Positions 25,307-34,220 of a stretch of DNA of 64,000 nt are shown piece after piece. The position numbers and the translations under genes were made by a program. The first letter of the stretch is position 1, and each line of letters opens with the position of its first letter. This DNA is from Arthrobacter sp. UNC362MFTsu5.1. GTDB taxonomy: Bacteria; Actinomycetota; Actinomycetes; Actinomycetales; Micrococcaceae. The stretch lies in assembly GCF_000685965.1 (NCBI RefSeq), contig NZ_JMLE01000011.1, forward strand, positions 62,001-126,000. Direction: 5' to 3'. The notes under the pieces are model-generated. The model was not told where the DNA came from and did no database searches. It worked only from the letters and a program-made list of their open reading frames with translations.

Positions 25307-26218
25307 ATGACGCTCACAGACCAGGCCGCGGGATCCATACTCCAACCGCAATCGCAGCCACGGTCCGCCGTCGACATTCCGTCAGGCAGCGTTTCGCTGC
25401 CCGCCACGGGGCACACCCGCCGCGCACCCATCGACACCAGAACCCCGGGGGATGCAGGAACTGCCATCCCCGTCCTGGATGTTGTCATCCCGGTCTACAA
25501 CGAGGAGCGGGACCTGGAGCGATCCCTGCGGCACCTGCACGCTTATCTGCTCGGCACCTTCCCGCACGCGTTCCGGATTACCGTGGCCGACAACGCCAGC
25601 ACCGACGGCACGCTCAAAGCAGCTGAACGCATAGCCCGTGAGCTCCGCGAAGTCACCGTGGTCCGGCTGCCCGCGAAGGGGCGCGGCAACGCCCTTCGCA
25701 GCGTTTGGCTGGCGTCGCCGTCACCCGTTCTTGCCTACATGGACGTGAGTCTTTCCACGGACCTCGCTGCGCTGGCTCCGTTGGTAGCGCCTCTCATGTC
25801 CGGGCACTCCGATCTGGCCATCGGAACCCGGCTGGCGCGCGGTTCCCGGGTGGTCCGCAGCCCCTGGCGCGAGTTCATTTCACGCGGCTACAATCTCCTG
25901 CTGCGCACGCTGATGGGGGCACATTTCAGCGATGCGCAGTGCGGATTCAAAGCAATTCGCGCAGACGTGGCCCGCCGCCTTCTTCCGCACACCGCAGACA
26001 ATGAGTGGTTTTTCGACACCGAGCTGCTGATCATGGCGGAACGATGCAGACTCCGCGTGCACGAGGTCCCGGTTGACTGGACGAGCGGTGCCGACGCGGG
26101 CGTGGATCTGATGCAAACGGCCATCGCAGACCTCCGCGGCATGGGCCGCCTGACCCGCGACCTTGCGACGGGCCGCATTCCCGTGCGGGAGCTTCGCGCC
26201 GATCTCGCCCGGGTTTAG
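25307..26218 (+). CDS. Family 2 glycosyltransferase (DPM1-like)
   Basis: This 303-residue protein has a disordered N-terminus of about 55 residues and then a GT2 GT-A fold. Visible motifs are VVIPVYNEERDLERSL, the nucleotide site VADNASTDGT, AYMDVSLSTD as the D-x-D region, and GAHFSDAQCGFKAIR near the acceptor site. No membrane helices are seen, so it resembles soluble polyprenyl-phosphate mannose or glucose synthases. The -10-like CATAGT (25295-25300) lies 6 nt before the ATG, suggesting a leaderless transcript. The sugar and acceptor are unknown. Confidence 0.9.
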   Translation: MTLTDQAAGSILQPQSQPRSAVDIPSGSVSLPATGHTRRAPIDTRTPGDAGTAIPVLDVVIPVYNEERDLERSLRHLHAYLLGTFPHAFRITVADNASTDGTLKAAERIARELREVTVVRLPAKGRGNALRSVWLASPSPVLAYMDVSLSTDLAALAPLVAPLMSGHSDLAIGTRLARGSRVVRSPWREFISRGYNLLLRTLMGAHFSDAQCGFKAIRADVARRLLPHTADNEWFFDTELLIMAERCRLRVHEVPVDWTSGADAGVDLMQTAIADLRGMGRLTRDLATGRIPVRELRADLARV

Positions 26219-26236
26219 CTCCCGTTACTGCGACGG

Positions 26237-26605
26237 CTACGCTTCCCTGAGCCACGCCATGGCTGCCTTGGGGCAGGTGAAATAGCGCGTTGGGGCGGCA
26301 GGAGCGTTAATGCTGAGGAAGAAATTGGCCATGGCCCGGTCCACCGGGGACGATCCGAGGAGCGCCACCCTTGCCACGGTGCTGGGACTGGCAAAGACCC
26401 GCCGGGCCCCGCGGCTCATGGACGCCGTCGCGGCCATATCCACCAGCATCGGAAACGACCGCCCGCCGCTCAGGTCGTTGACAGCGGCCATGACAGCCAG
26501 GGCAGCTTCCTCGCAAATAGCCAGGCCTGGAATCCATTGCACATGCAAAACTCCGGTGCGCAGCTGAACGATACCTCTATTGCCGGCAATCGGGATTTCG
26601 GTCAT
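26237..26605 (-). CDS. STAS-like small protein
   Basis: This 122-residue protein has the alternating strand-helix pattern of STAS/SpoIIAA-like domains: GIVQLRTGVLHVQWIPGL, the helix CEEAALAVMAAVNDL, FPMLVDMAATASMSR and a final helix CPKAAMAWLREA. STAS proteins bind nucleotides or partner kinases, but no anti-sigma partner is nearby. It is convergent with the GT2 gene. The function is not known. Confidence 0.65.
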   Translation of the reverse strand: MTEIPIAGNRGIVQLRTGVLHVQWIPGLAICEEAALAVMAAVNDLSGGRSFPMLVDMAATASMSRGARRVFASPSTVARVALLGSSPVDRAMANFFLSINAPAAPTRYFTCPKAAMAWLREA

Positions 26606-26670
26606 CCTATCCCCCCAAGATAGTTTCAGACGTCCCTCCCGAGACTACTGGACCGAAAACCGGTTTGGGG

Positions 26671-27375
26671 TCAGAACCGGAAGGAAATCCTCCTGGCACC
26701 GGAATCGTCCACGTCCGTGGTCACGGACACGCCGGAGTAGTCCGCAAGGTGCAGAACGCCGTCCGGCAGGGGGCCGGTGTTGGGCCCGATGGCAACGGTC
26801 CGGATCCCGGCGGCCAGCCCGGCCGCAATGCCAGCTGGGGCATCCTCAAAGACCAGCGCGTCGGCCGGATCCACACCGAGCAGTTCGGCGGCCCGGAGGT
26901 AGCCTTCCGGGTGCGGCTTGCCCCGGGTGACAAGGTCGGCCGTGACAGCGGTGGCCGGCATGGCCAGCCCGGCTGCGCCCATCCGGATATCGGCAAGGAT
27001 CCGGTCGGCGGAAGTCACCAGCGCCACGGCATCCGCCGGGAGGCTGCGCAGAAGTTCAGCGGCCCCGGGCAAGGCGACAATCCCTTCCGTCCGGACCCGC
27101 TCCATGGCGCCCAGTTCCTCGGTCAGGGCCACCACGTCGGTGCCGGCGGGAGCAAACCGGCGCACCGTGTCCCCTGCCTGCACGCCGTGCGAGGTGCGGA
27201 GGATCTCGGCGATGTCCAGTCCGTAACGGGCCGCAAACTCGCCCCATACCTGCTCCACAATCGCCGTGGAATCAACCAGGGTGCCGTCCATGTCGAAAAG
27301 TACGGCTCTGGCGGAAACAGTGGAGACCGACGACGCGGCGATGGGCGATACGGCGGCGTCTGGGTGGAAGCTCAT
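26671..27375 (-). CDS. HAD-family sugar-phosphate phosphatase
   Basis: This 234-residue protein belongs to HAD subfamily IA. It has the nucleophile motif FDMDGTLVDS, motif II VTSADR, the Lys in TRGKPHPEGYL, and acidic motif IV VFEDAPAGI. It resembles beta-phosphoglucomutase-like phosphatases of small sugar phosphates. I chose ATG 27375, as the frame upstream to 27459 would overlap the VOC gene. CAGGAT (27382-27387) lies 6 nt before this ATG. The exact substrate is unknown. Confidence 0.88.
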   Translation of the reverse strand: MSFHPDAAVSPIAASSVSTVSARAVLFDMDGTLVDSTAIVEQVWGEFAARYGLDIAEILRTSHGVQAGDTVRRFAPAGTDVVALTEELGAMERVRTEGIVALPGAAELLRSLPADAVALVTSADRILADIRMGAAGLAMPATAVTADLVTRGKPHPEGYLRAAELLGVDPADALVFEDAPAGIAAGLAAGIRTVAIGPNTGPLPDGVLHLADYSGVSVTTDVDDSGARRISFRF

Positions 27376-27419
27376 GCTTCCATCCTGCCCCACGCCGGGG
27401 AGGCGAAGGATTTTGTGAC

Positions 27420-27797
27420 TTAGCCGTTCGGCCTTTGGGGGAGGTACTGCACCGCCCACTTGTTGCCGTCCGGGTCCGCGAAGTACACGAAGTGACCCCA
27501 GTCCTGGACGTCGATGTCGCTGACGTCGACGCCATTGTCCTTGAGCTGCTTGTGCGCGGCCTGAATGTCACTGACCACGACCTGCAAGCTCGGGGCGCTG
27601 CCGGGAGGGGCATCGTTCAGGCCCTCGCCAATGGCGATGGAACAGGCCGATCCCGGCGGGGTCAGCTGGACGAAGCGGATGCCTTCCGTGGGCCGCTCGT
27701 CGTAGTCAGCATTGAAGCCCACCTTGTTGACATAAAAATCCTTGGCCCGGTCCACATCGGACAAAGGGACAAACACCAGTTCAAGTTTCCAGTCCAT
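27420..27797 (-). CDS. VOC-family glyoxalase/bleomycin-resistance-like protein
   Basis: This 125-residue protein has one VOC fold of two beta-alpha-beta-beta-beta units. Motifs are LVFVPLSDVDRAKDFYVNKVGF at the start and VQDWGHFVYFADPDGN near the end. The family covers glyoxalases, dioxygenases and drug-binding proteins. I chose ATG 27797 because the family start MDWKLEL fits; the frame upstream to 28016 crosses a hairpin. TAGCCT (27805-27810) lies 7 nt before this ATG. The substrate is unknown. Confidence 0.85.
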   Translation of the reverse strand: MDWKLELVFVPLSDVDRAKDFYVNKVGFNADYDERPTEGIRFVQLTPPGSACSIAIGEGLNDAPPGSAPSLQVVVSDIQAAHKQLKDNGVDVSDIDVQDWGHFVYFADPDGNKWAVQYLPQRPNG

Positions 27798-27854
27798 GGG
27801 CCACAGGCTAGCTGCGGCCGCCGAAAACCGGAAGGGGGCAATCGCCTCGCGAGA

Positions 27855-27912
27855 ACGTGGGTGCGGGCCGGGGGCTGCGTTTCGGGACGCCGCCCCCGGC
27901 CCGCACCCACGT
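27855..27912. terminator. Large hairpin between upp and the VOC gene
   Basis: A perfect 20-bp inverted repeat (27855-27874 and 27893-27912) begins ACGTGGGTGCGG and encloses a second small stem GCGT/ACGC. No T-tract follows on either strand. It probably separates upp transcription from the VOC gene. Confidence 0.6.
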
Positions 27913-27933
27913 AGTGAAGAACCAGCTCTGCCG

Positions 27934-28569
27934 TTAGCCGGCGATGCCGTAGAGGCGGTCGCCTGCGTCCCCGAGTCCGGGCACGATGTAGGACTTCTCG
28001 TTGAGTTTCTCGTCAATGGATGCCAGGACGATGGTCACGTTCGCGTCCGCGAGTTCTTCCTCCAGCTTGGCCAGGCCCTCCGGCGCTGCCAGCAGGCAGA
28101 TGCACGTGACGTCCGAGGCGCCGCGCTTGAAGAGGAACTTGATGGCTTCGCGCAATGTACCGCCAGTGGCGAGCATGGGGTCCAGGACAAAGATCTGCCG
28201 GTCCGTCAGGTTCTCCGGCAGGCGCTCCGCATACGTGATGATGTCCAGGGTTTCCTCGTCACGGGCCATGCCCAGGAAACCGACCTCGGCCGTGGGCACA
28301 AGCTTGGTCATGCCCTCGAGCATGCCGAGGCCGGCGCGGAGGATGGGGACCACCAGGGGCGTGGGCTTGGTGAACGCGGTGCCGACGGTGGTGCTGACGG
28401 GCGTTTCGATGGTCACGGGCTCGGTGCGGACGTCCCGGGTTGCCTCATAGGCGAGAAGGGTGACGAGTTCCTCGGTGAGCTGCCGGAAGACCGGAGAAGG
28501 GGTGTTCTTGTCCCGCAGAACGGTGAGCTTGTGAGCGACCAGCGGGTGGTCCACGACGAGTGTGCGCAT
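27934..28569 (-). CDS. upp: Uracil phosphoribosyltransferase
   Basis: This 211-residue enzyme makes UMP from uracil and PRPP (EC 2.4.2.9) in pyrimidine salvage. The family start [20 protein letters not shown] is present. The PRPP loop [11 protein letters not shown] and the uracil-binding end [16 protein letters not shown] are intact, and the length is typical. It begins 12 bp after the PAP2 gene on the same strand, so the two may share a transcript. Confidence 0.97.
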   Translation of the reverse strand: MRTLVVDHPLVAHKLTVLRDKNTPSPVFRQLTEELVTLLAYEATRDVRTEPVTIETPVSTTVGTAFTKPTPLVVPILRAGLGMLEGMTKLVPTAEVGFLGMARDEETLDIITYAERLPENLTDRQIFVLDPMLATGGTLREAIKFLFKRGASDVTCICLLAAPEGLAKLEEELADANVTIVLASIDEKLNEKSYIVPGLGDAGDRLYGIAG

Positions 28570-28581
28570 GCGTCAAAACTA

Positions 28582-29442
28582 TCACCCGGAGGTGGTGTCC
28601 CGGCCCCGCGATCCACGGGGCTCCTCCGGATGGCCCTCGCCCCGGTGGGCGCCAAGGTGGGCGCCAAGTTCCTCCCGAAGCACCGGGTGGTCGAACGTCG
28701 GGGCGGGCCCGGCATGCTCGCGGTGCCGCATCACGTGGAAGAGCCTGTGGGCCAGGATCACGATTCCCACCCAGGCGAGGCCCAGGAGCCACCCGGCGAT
28801 GACGTCGGTCAGCCAGTGATGCCCGAGGAATACCCGGCTCAGACCCATGGCAATGATGAAGATCGAACCAGCCGTAATGATGGACACCCGCGCCACGGTC
28901 CGCTGGATCTGCAGGCAGGCCAGATAGACCACCAGTCCGATCACGACAGTGGTGTTGAGTGTGTGCCCGCTGGGGAACGAGGGCGAGGATTCATAGGGCG
29001 GAACAGCGTCTGCATGGTCCGGCCGGGTGCGGCCAAAGAGTTTCTTGCCAAAGGTGGTCGCGGAGACCGAAACAGCCGCGGCGCCGCCCACCAGGATGAG
29101 GGGCCGCCAGGTGCGCCCCGCCCACGTCAGCCACGCAGTCAGGATGCTGCCGACGATCGGCATCCCGATCCCGCCGCCGATATTGGTGAAGGCCGTGACG
29201 GCGGAATTGAGCCAAGGGGTCCGGAGGTCCTCAGAGAGCGCCAGCGCAGGCTTGTCCAGGTTGGCCAGGCCTGCGTCGTCCACCACGTTGTCGTAAACTT
29301 CGGCGCCCATCACTGCGAGCGCCACCACGATCACGCCGCCAATCAGCATGGTGATCCAGAGGGCTGCGTACGGCACAACCCACCGCCCCCACCGGTCGGT
29401 AATGCGGTCAGTCAAGGTTTTCACTGCGTCTCCCGAGCTCAT
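28582..29442 (-). CDS. PAP2-family lipid phosphatase
   Basis: This 286-residue membrane protein has about six helices. The PAP2 catalytic motifs are KKLFGRTRPD, PSFPSGHT and SRVFLGHHWLTDVIAGW. Family members remove phosphate from undecaprenyl diphosphate or phosphatidic-type lipids at the membrane face. It could act on recycling of lipid carriers for the nearby glycosyltransferases, but that is speculative. The start is ATG 29442; GTG 29424 with GGGAG upstream is an alternative. Confidence 0.9.
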   Translation of the reverse strand: MSSGDAVKTLTDRITDRWGRWVVPYAALWITMLIGGVIVVALAVMGAEVYDNVVDDAGLANLDKPALALSEDLRTPWLNSAVTAFTNIGGGIGMPIVGSILTAWLTWAGRTWRPLILVGGAAAVSVSATTFGKKLFGRTRPDHADAVPPYESSPSFPSGHTLNTTVVIGLVVYLACLQIQRTVARVSIITAGSIFIIAMGLSRVFLGHHWLTDVIAGWLLGLAWVGIVILAHRLFHVMRHREHAGPAPTFDHPVLREELGAHLGAHRGEGHPEEPRGSRGRDTTSG

Positions 29443-29473
29443 CCGTCGTCTGCGCCTGCCGTATCTTCGAAAC

Positions 29474-29479
29474 TATCAT
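29474..29479 (+). promoter_or_regulatory. -10 hexamer of tadA (leaderless geometry)
   Basis: TATCAT ends 6 nt before ATG 29486. No Shine-Dalgarno is visible in the 43-bp gap to the divergent PAP2 gene. Confidence 0.5.
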
Positions 29480-29485
29480 TGAGCC

Positions 29486-29983
<498 letters not shown>

Positions 29984-29988
29984 GTCAG

Positions 29989-31236
29989 CTAGCCGGCATT
30001 TGCCGCGTCCAGGGCGTCAATCCGCTCCTGCCGCGACGCCGGCGAGTCGAGGCTGAAGGCCCGGAAATCACCCAGGTCCGCGCGGATCCAGGACTCCACG
30101 TCCTCGATCCGCTGCAGCACGCCGGGCGTGGGGCCGGCGAACAGCCAGTGGGCGATCCGCTGCCCCGCGGGATCGTACTGCCAGAGCCCGATGATCCGGC
30201 CGCGGTCCAGGATCGGGTGGTCCGGCAGGTCTGCCTGCTGCGCCAGGGTTGCGCCGAGCAGTTCCGCATCCCCGTCGCCGCCCGCGAACAATTCCCCGGC
30301 GTTCCGCCGCTGCATGACGAGCGAGTCCGTCCCGGCGAGGAGCTGGATCTGTTCCTCCGCCGGGACCTCGAAAGCGGCGAGGCGCTCGACGTCGTCGGGC
30401 AGCATCCACAGCGCTTCGCCCCTGGCGGCAGGGTGAACGGCGGGCAGTTCCACTGCGCCGACGGCGGCCAGCGCCGCTTTGCTCTGGGCGACCGTGAACC
30501 CGGAGAACCACTGCGACTGCTTGAGCGTGGCGCCGCCGGTCCAGCCCAGGTACTTGCGGATCAGCTCAGTGCGGGCGGAATCGATGTCCAACGGGCTGGG
30601 CGGCAGGTCCCAGAGAGTGTAGGCGTAGCGCTGCTGGTCGAGGCGTCCGTTGGCGGGGACGCGGCGGATCCGGCCGTCGCGCTGGAGCAGGCCAAGGGCG
30701 GTGGGGAGGGTGGTGGATAGACCCTGCCTCTTCCCTTCCTCGCCCAGGCTCCGGACGGAATCACCCAGTTCGTCCTTGAGCTGCTTGGGATCCAGCGGAC
30801 GGCCAGCCTCGGCCAGGGCATGCAGCACCTGCTCCTCGAGCAGCATGAGTTCAGCGCGGTCCACCCCCAGCCTGCCAAGCACTTTGAACACCTCGGCGGA
30901 CACCTTGCCCAGCTGCAACGCCCAGGCGAAGTCCTCGGCGCCCAGGATGTAAGTGCACCCGCGTGCGCTGGGGAGTTCGGAGATCCGCAGCGCCAGGACG
31001 TCGGCATCAACCTGTTCGCGGCGGATTCCGGCACGGGCGAACATCGTGAGGTAGGGGTTGGCGCCGCCCAGGGAACGTGCCCAGCCGGCCCTGGCCAGCA
31101 CCCCTGCAGGGCTCTCGCCGGCGAGGCTGCCGTCGAGTCCTTGCCGGTGCCAGGTCCAGGCGCGGAGGCGTTCCGCGGTGAGCGTCCGTGCAGGCGGAGT
31201 CTCGACAGTGAGCGGCTCGCTGGTCATAGCGGCCAT
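29989..31236 (-). CDS. Winged-helix DNA-binding protein of the AlkX/AlkZ (HTH_42) family
   Basis: This 415-residue protein consists of tandem winged helices of the HTH_42 superfamily, which includes the interstrand-crosslink glycosylases AlkX (YcaQ) and AlkZ. Clear family segments are LRAWTWHRQGL, LPSARGCTYILG, YAYTLWDLPPS, KYLGWTGGATLKQ and VAQSKAALAAVG, with the end fold IIGLWQYDP. The AlkX QxQ catalytic motif is not seen at the expected place, so glycosylase activity is uncertain. It could be DNA repair or a DNA-binding scaffold. ATG 31227 is an alternative start. Confidence 0.82.
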   Translation of the reverse strand: MAAMTSEPLTVETPPARTLTAERLRAWTWHRQGLDGSLAGESPAGVLARAGWARSLGGANPYLTMFARAGIRREQVDADVLALRISELPSARGCTYILGAEDFAWALQLGKVSAEVFKVLGRLGVDRAELMLLEEQVLHALAEAGRPLDPKQLKDELGDSVRSLGEEGKRQGLSTTLPTALGLLQRDGRIRRVPANGRLDQQRYAYTLWDLPPSPLDIDSARTELIRKYLGWTGGATLKQSQWFSGFTVAQSKAALAAVGAVELPAVHPAARGEALWMLPDDVERLAAFEVPAEEQIQLLAGTDSLVMQRRNAGELFAGGDGDAELLGATLAQQADLPDHPILDRGRIIGLWQYDPAGQRIAHWLFAGPTPGVLQRIEDVESWIRADLGDFRAFSLDSPASRQERIDALDAANAG

Positions 31237-31277
31237 TGTCCATCAGCCGGTGCGTCAACGGAATGAGGAGGGACCAT

Positions 31278-32366
31278 TCAATTTCCGGGTGCCTTTAAGG
31301 CAATGGCGTCCAGCACGGTCCTGGCCGTGACGTCCCAGCCCGGCAGCCGTGTCCGCGCAGCCAGCGCCGCGTCATGCCAACGGGCGCGAAGCCCGGGATC
31401 CGTCAGCCAGGTGCGCAGGGCAGATTCCAGCGGGGCGGGGTCCGTGCCGAGCACGACGGCGGCGCCCGGCAGGGCGGGCGGGCCGCCGGCGTCGGGAGCT
31501 TCCGATCCGGCGGGCGACCCCGCCGCGAGCGCTTCGACAGCGCCGGTGCCGTCCCGGACCACTGCCGGGATCCCGCGGGCCAGGGATTCGGTGACCACCA
31601 TCCCGTACGCTTCCGCCTGTGACATGAGCAGGCTGAGATCCGCCCGGTCCCACTCCGCGTCGAGAGTCTGCCCGCTGAGCTCCCCACGGACCGAGACCCG
31701 GTCCGTGAGCCCCAGCCTGATGATGGCGCCCCTGACAGCCTCCGCATAGGTGGGATCGGCCGAATCGGATCCCACCAGGGACGCGGTCCAGGGCAGGTCC
31801 CTGATCCCGGCGAGCGCCTCCAGGAGCAGGAGCTGGTCCTTGTTCGGGAGCAGGGCTGCAACGGCTACCAGGTGAAGCGGGTCAGATCCGGAGGCAAGCG
31901 CAGCCGCGGACGTGCCGGGCAGCGCTACCAGGACGCCCTCCAGGCCGCGCGCCGCGAGCGTGGTTGCCGCCGTGGAACTCGTGCAGATCACCCCGGTTGC
32001 GGAGCGAAGGGCTCGTGCCTCCCTCCTTAGCGAAGCGGCCAATGAGGTATCCGGCAACGGCATGTGCACCAGGATCCAGGTCTGCCGCCCGGCCTTTGCC
32101 GCGAACTCCAGTTCGTCGGCGGCACCTACGGCTATTAGTCCGTCCACTACGACTGGCCCGGGACGGTCCCCCGGTTCCCATGCCCCGAGCAGGCTCCCCA
32201 GACGGCGTCGTTCATGCGCACTGGCATCGGGCCACGCGCCTTCAACCGCGGTGACCTCCACGTCCTCCCCGAGTGCCTTCAGGCCGTCAACCAGGTGCGC
32301 GTTGTAGACGTTGCCGCCGGAGCTGTGGCGGATATTGCCGGGAACAAGCAGCCGGACGCGGCGCAC
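31278..32366 (-). CDS. GT4-type glycosyltransferase of the dehydrogenase/PTPS-like operon
   Basis: This 362-residue GT-B protein starts at GTG 32366. It has the N-terminal PGNIRHSSGGNVYNAHLVDGL, the nucleotide-sugar helix LVAVAALLPNKDQLLLLEAL, and the GT4 end motif LLMSQAEAYGMVVTESLARG with the catalytic E-x7-E pattern (EAYGMVVTE). It is the last gene of three that lie 2-3 bp apart on the reverse strand. The acceptor may be the product of the upstream PTPS-like enzyme, a possible glycosylated pterin or related compound. This is inference. Confidence 0.87.
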   Translation of the reverse strand: MRRVRLLVPGNIRHSSGGNVYNAHLVDGLKALGEDVEVTAVEGAWPDASAHERRRLGSLLGAWEPGDRPGPVVVDGLIAVGAADELEFAAKAGRQTWILVHMPLPDTSLAASLRREARALRSATGVICTSSTAATTLAARGLEGVLVALPGTSAAALASGSDPLHLVAVAALLPNKDQLLLLEALAGIRDLPWTASLVGSDSADPTYAEAVRGAIIRLGLTDRVSVRGELSGQTLDAEWDRADLSLLMSQAEAYGMVVTESLARGIPAVVRDGTGAVEALAAGSPAGSEAPDAGGPPALPGAAVVLGTDPAPLESALRTWLTDPGLRARWHDAALAARTRLPGWDVTARTVLDAIALKAPGN

Positions 32367-32368
32367 GG

Positions 32369-32764
32369 TCAGGCGTCGAAGTCGAGGGAGAACGACGCCC
32401 AGGCATCCGGGTTCTCGCGCAGGGTGACGGCCAGGCCGGCCAGTTCCCGCCCGTCCGCGCCGCCACGGACTTTGGCTGCGACGGCTTCGGCAATGTACTG
32501 CGCCAGCGCCTCGGTGGTGCTCAGCTTCCCGGCAAAGTCAGTGTGCTCGTCCAGGTTCTTGTAGTTGAGGCCGGCCAGCACTTCTTCAATGAGCCCGCCG
32601 GCCGCGCCGATGTCCAGGACGATTGAGTCGTCGTTCAGCGCCCGACGGCGGAAGGTCACCTCCGCCACGAAGGTGGCACCGTGCAGGCCCTGGGCGGGTC
32701 CGAAGACCGCGCGGGGAAGGCTGTGGGCAATCATGAAGTGGCGGCGGACGGTCAGGCTGAACAA
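32369..32764 (-). CDS. 6-pyruvoyl tetrahydropterin synthase-fold protein, altered active site
   Basis: This 131-residue protein matches the PTPS/QueD fold: FMIAHSL (His14), LHGATF (His28), LDIGAAGGL, TTEALAQYI, VTLRENPDAWASF (Glu117). Against canonical QueD the second zinc His of HGH is Ala30, and the catalytic Cys position holds Ala24. The LDH segment reads LNY (66-68). First zinc His, first His of HGH and the Glu are kept. It is therefore a divergent paralog that likely does not make the normal products. The start is TTG 32764; the SD GAGG overlaps the dehydrogenase stop, so the genes are coupled. Confidence 0.86.
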   Translation of the reverse strand: MFSLTVRRHFMIAHSLPRAVFGPAQGLHGATFVAEVTFRRRALNDDSIVLDIGAAGGLIEEVLAGLNYKNLDEHTDFAGKLSTTEALAQYIAEAVAAKVRGGADGRELAGLAVTLRENPDAWASFSLDFDA

Positions 32765-32767
32765 GGG

Positions 32768-33808
32768 CTACCTCGTGTCTTTGTCGGGATGTTCGGCAGG
32801 GTTTTCGGCCGGGTATTCGATGACGTGGCAGAGCGCGTCCAGGCGCCCGTCGGCCAGTTCGTGGACGACGGCGGGAAGTTCCGCAAAGGGGGACGTCCCC
32901 GTCAGGAACGTGTCGTAGACGGGATCGCTGAGCAGGGACACGGCGAGCGCGAGGCGGTCCGCGCTGGTACGTCGGTGGCGGCGGGCGCGGGCCACCACGC
33001 CCACCTGGCTGGCGCGGATGGAAAGCCGGCGGGCGTGGAAGTCCTCCCCCAGCGGGATGGTGACTTTGCGGTCGGCGTACCAGGACATCTCGATGACGTC
33101 CCCTTCGTCGCCCACCAGCTGCAGGCTCCGTTCGAGCCCTTCCTGGGATGCTGAACAGTGGATGACGATGTCGCAGTCCGCCAGGGCGTCGTCGGGGTGG
33201 CTGAATTCCACGCCGAGGGCGTCGGCGAAAGCGCGCTTCCCGGGATCGACGTCGATGAGCTGGAGCCGTTGCAGCGGGAACGTCCGCAGCAGTGTGGCCA
33301 CCATGCCGCCCACCAGGCCGGCACCAACGACGGCGACACGGTCGCCCAGGCGAGGTCCGGCTTCCCAGAGGGCGTTGACGGCGGTTTCCACAGTTCCGGT
33401 GAGGACGGCGCGGCGGGCCGGAACATTCTCCGGGACCACGGTCAGGGACTCGACAGGAACAACGTAGCGGTCCTGGTGCGGGTGCAGGCAGAACACCATG
33501 CGGCCCACCCATTCGTCGGGGCCGGCTTCCACGATTCCCACGGAGAGGTAGCCGAACTTCACCGGCGAGGGGAAGGAGCCCTCCTGAAGCGGCGCCCGCA
33601 TGTTTTCGGCGACCCGTGGCGGCACGTGGCCGCAGTGGACCACTGTTTCGGTGCCTTTGCTGATTCCCGAATACAGGGCACGGACAAGGGCTTCACCGGG
33701 GCCCGGCGCGGGCAGGTCCTCAGTGCGGAGCTCGCCTTTTTCGTGGCCGACGGTCCAATAGGCGCGGGCCTGGGAACCGGCTTGTGAGTGCTGCTGGGAG
33801 TTGATCAT
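32768..33808 (-). CDS. BchC-like medium-chain dehydrogenase
   Basis: This 346-residue MDR-superfamily protein has the Rossmann motif VVGAGLVGGMVATLL (about 155-170). The segments SGISKGTETVV, GYLSVGIVEAGP and VFCLHPHQDRYVVP are like bacteriochlorophyllide dehydrogenase BchC. The catalytic zinc Cys of usual alcohol dehydrogenases is Ser, and the GHE motif is GYLS. The structural-zinc cysteine cluster is absent. It should still bind NAD(P) and reduce or oxidise an alcohol or carbonyl. It is the first gene of the three-gene operon. TAGATT lies 10 nt before ATG 33808. Confidence 0.87.
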   Translation of the reverse strand: MINSQQHSQAGSQARAYWTVGHEKGELRTEDLPAPGPGEALVRALYSGISKGTETVVHCGHVPPRVAENMRAPLQEGSFPSPVKFGYLSVGIVEAGPDEWVGRMVFCLHPHQDRYVVPVESLTVVPENVPARRAVLTGTVETAVNALWEAGPRLGDRVAVVGAGLVGGMVATLLRTFPLQRLQLIDVDPGKRAFADALGVEFSHPDDALADCDIVIHCSASQEGLERSLQLVGDEGDVIEMSWYADRKVTIPLGEDFHARRLSIRASQVGVVARARRHRRTSADRLALAVSLLSDPVYDTFLTGTSPFAELPAVVHELADGRLDALCHVIEYPAENPAEHPDKDTR

Positions 33809-33914
33809 CTTGCTTACGAATCTAGTCCCCGGCGCGGGCGCGGGGAAGACGTTGGCTGCCCGGCGCGCCCTCGTTTTGGGGAAGGGCGCCTTGCTCCGGT
33901 AACCTATTCAGGTT

Positions 33915-34004
33915 GGTGACGTGTCCGAGCGGCCGAAGGTGCAACACTCGAAATGTTGTTTGGTGTCAAAGCCAACGTGGGTTCAAATCCCACCGTCACC
34001 GCCA
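33915..34004 (+). tRNA. tRNA-Ser (anticodon CGA)
   Basis: This 90-nt class II tRNA has the acceptor GGTGACG/CGTCACC, the anticodon stem-loop with loop CTCGAAA (anticodon CGA) and a long variable arm. The T-loop is GGTTCAAATCC, the discriminator is G, and CCA is encoded (34002-34004). It reads UCG codons. Confidence 0.95.
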
Positions 34005-34010
34005 AGTAGC

Positions 34011-34055
34011 AAGGCCCCGGGTTTTCTTCGATGAAAACCCGGGGCCTTTGCTTTG
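34011..34055 (+). terminator. Terminator of tRNA-Ser
   Basis: A perfect 16-bp stem (34011-34026 with 34033-34048), AAGGCCCCGGG at the base, has a 6-nt loop and is followed by TTGCTTTG. It begins 6 nt after the tRNA. Confidence 0.85.
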
Positions 34056-34115
34056 CCTGGATTGCCCCTCGGCAGATGCTCTTCCCGCCCGATGGCGACG
34101 GACAGGGAGACTCGC

Positions 34116-34220
34116 CTAGTGGTGGGACCTGGCGCGGATGATCCCGGCCGATAGCCCCGCAGCGGCTAGCAGGGATCCAAGCATGATGGCTACGCCTGAG
34201 AAGTAGTCAGTGATCGTCAT
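34116..34220 (-). CDS. 34-residue membrane peptide
   Basis: This short reverse-strand frame codes for 34 residues (MTITDYFSGVAIMLGSLLAA, then AGLSAGIIRARSHH). It has one hydrophobic helix and a basic C-terminus (RARSHH), the layout of small membrane peptides. A purine-rich GATGGAAGG lies 9 nt before the ATG. The mRNA immediately upstream forms a perfect 11-bp hairpin (34221-34253) that abuts the start codon, with part of the ribosome site in the loop. That arrangement suggests control of translation. Toxin-like or regulatory roles are possible, but none is established. Confidence 0.6.
   Translation of the reverse strand: MTITDYFSGVAIMLGSLLAAAGLSAGIIRARSHH

Noticed and set aside
33913..34119. 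68-codon forward frame across tRNA-Ser
   Set aside because: It reads through the tRNA and terminator and is a known type of false call.
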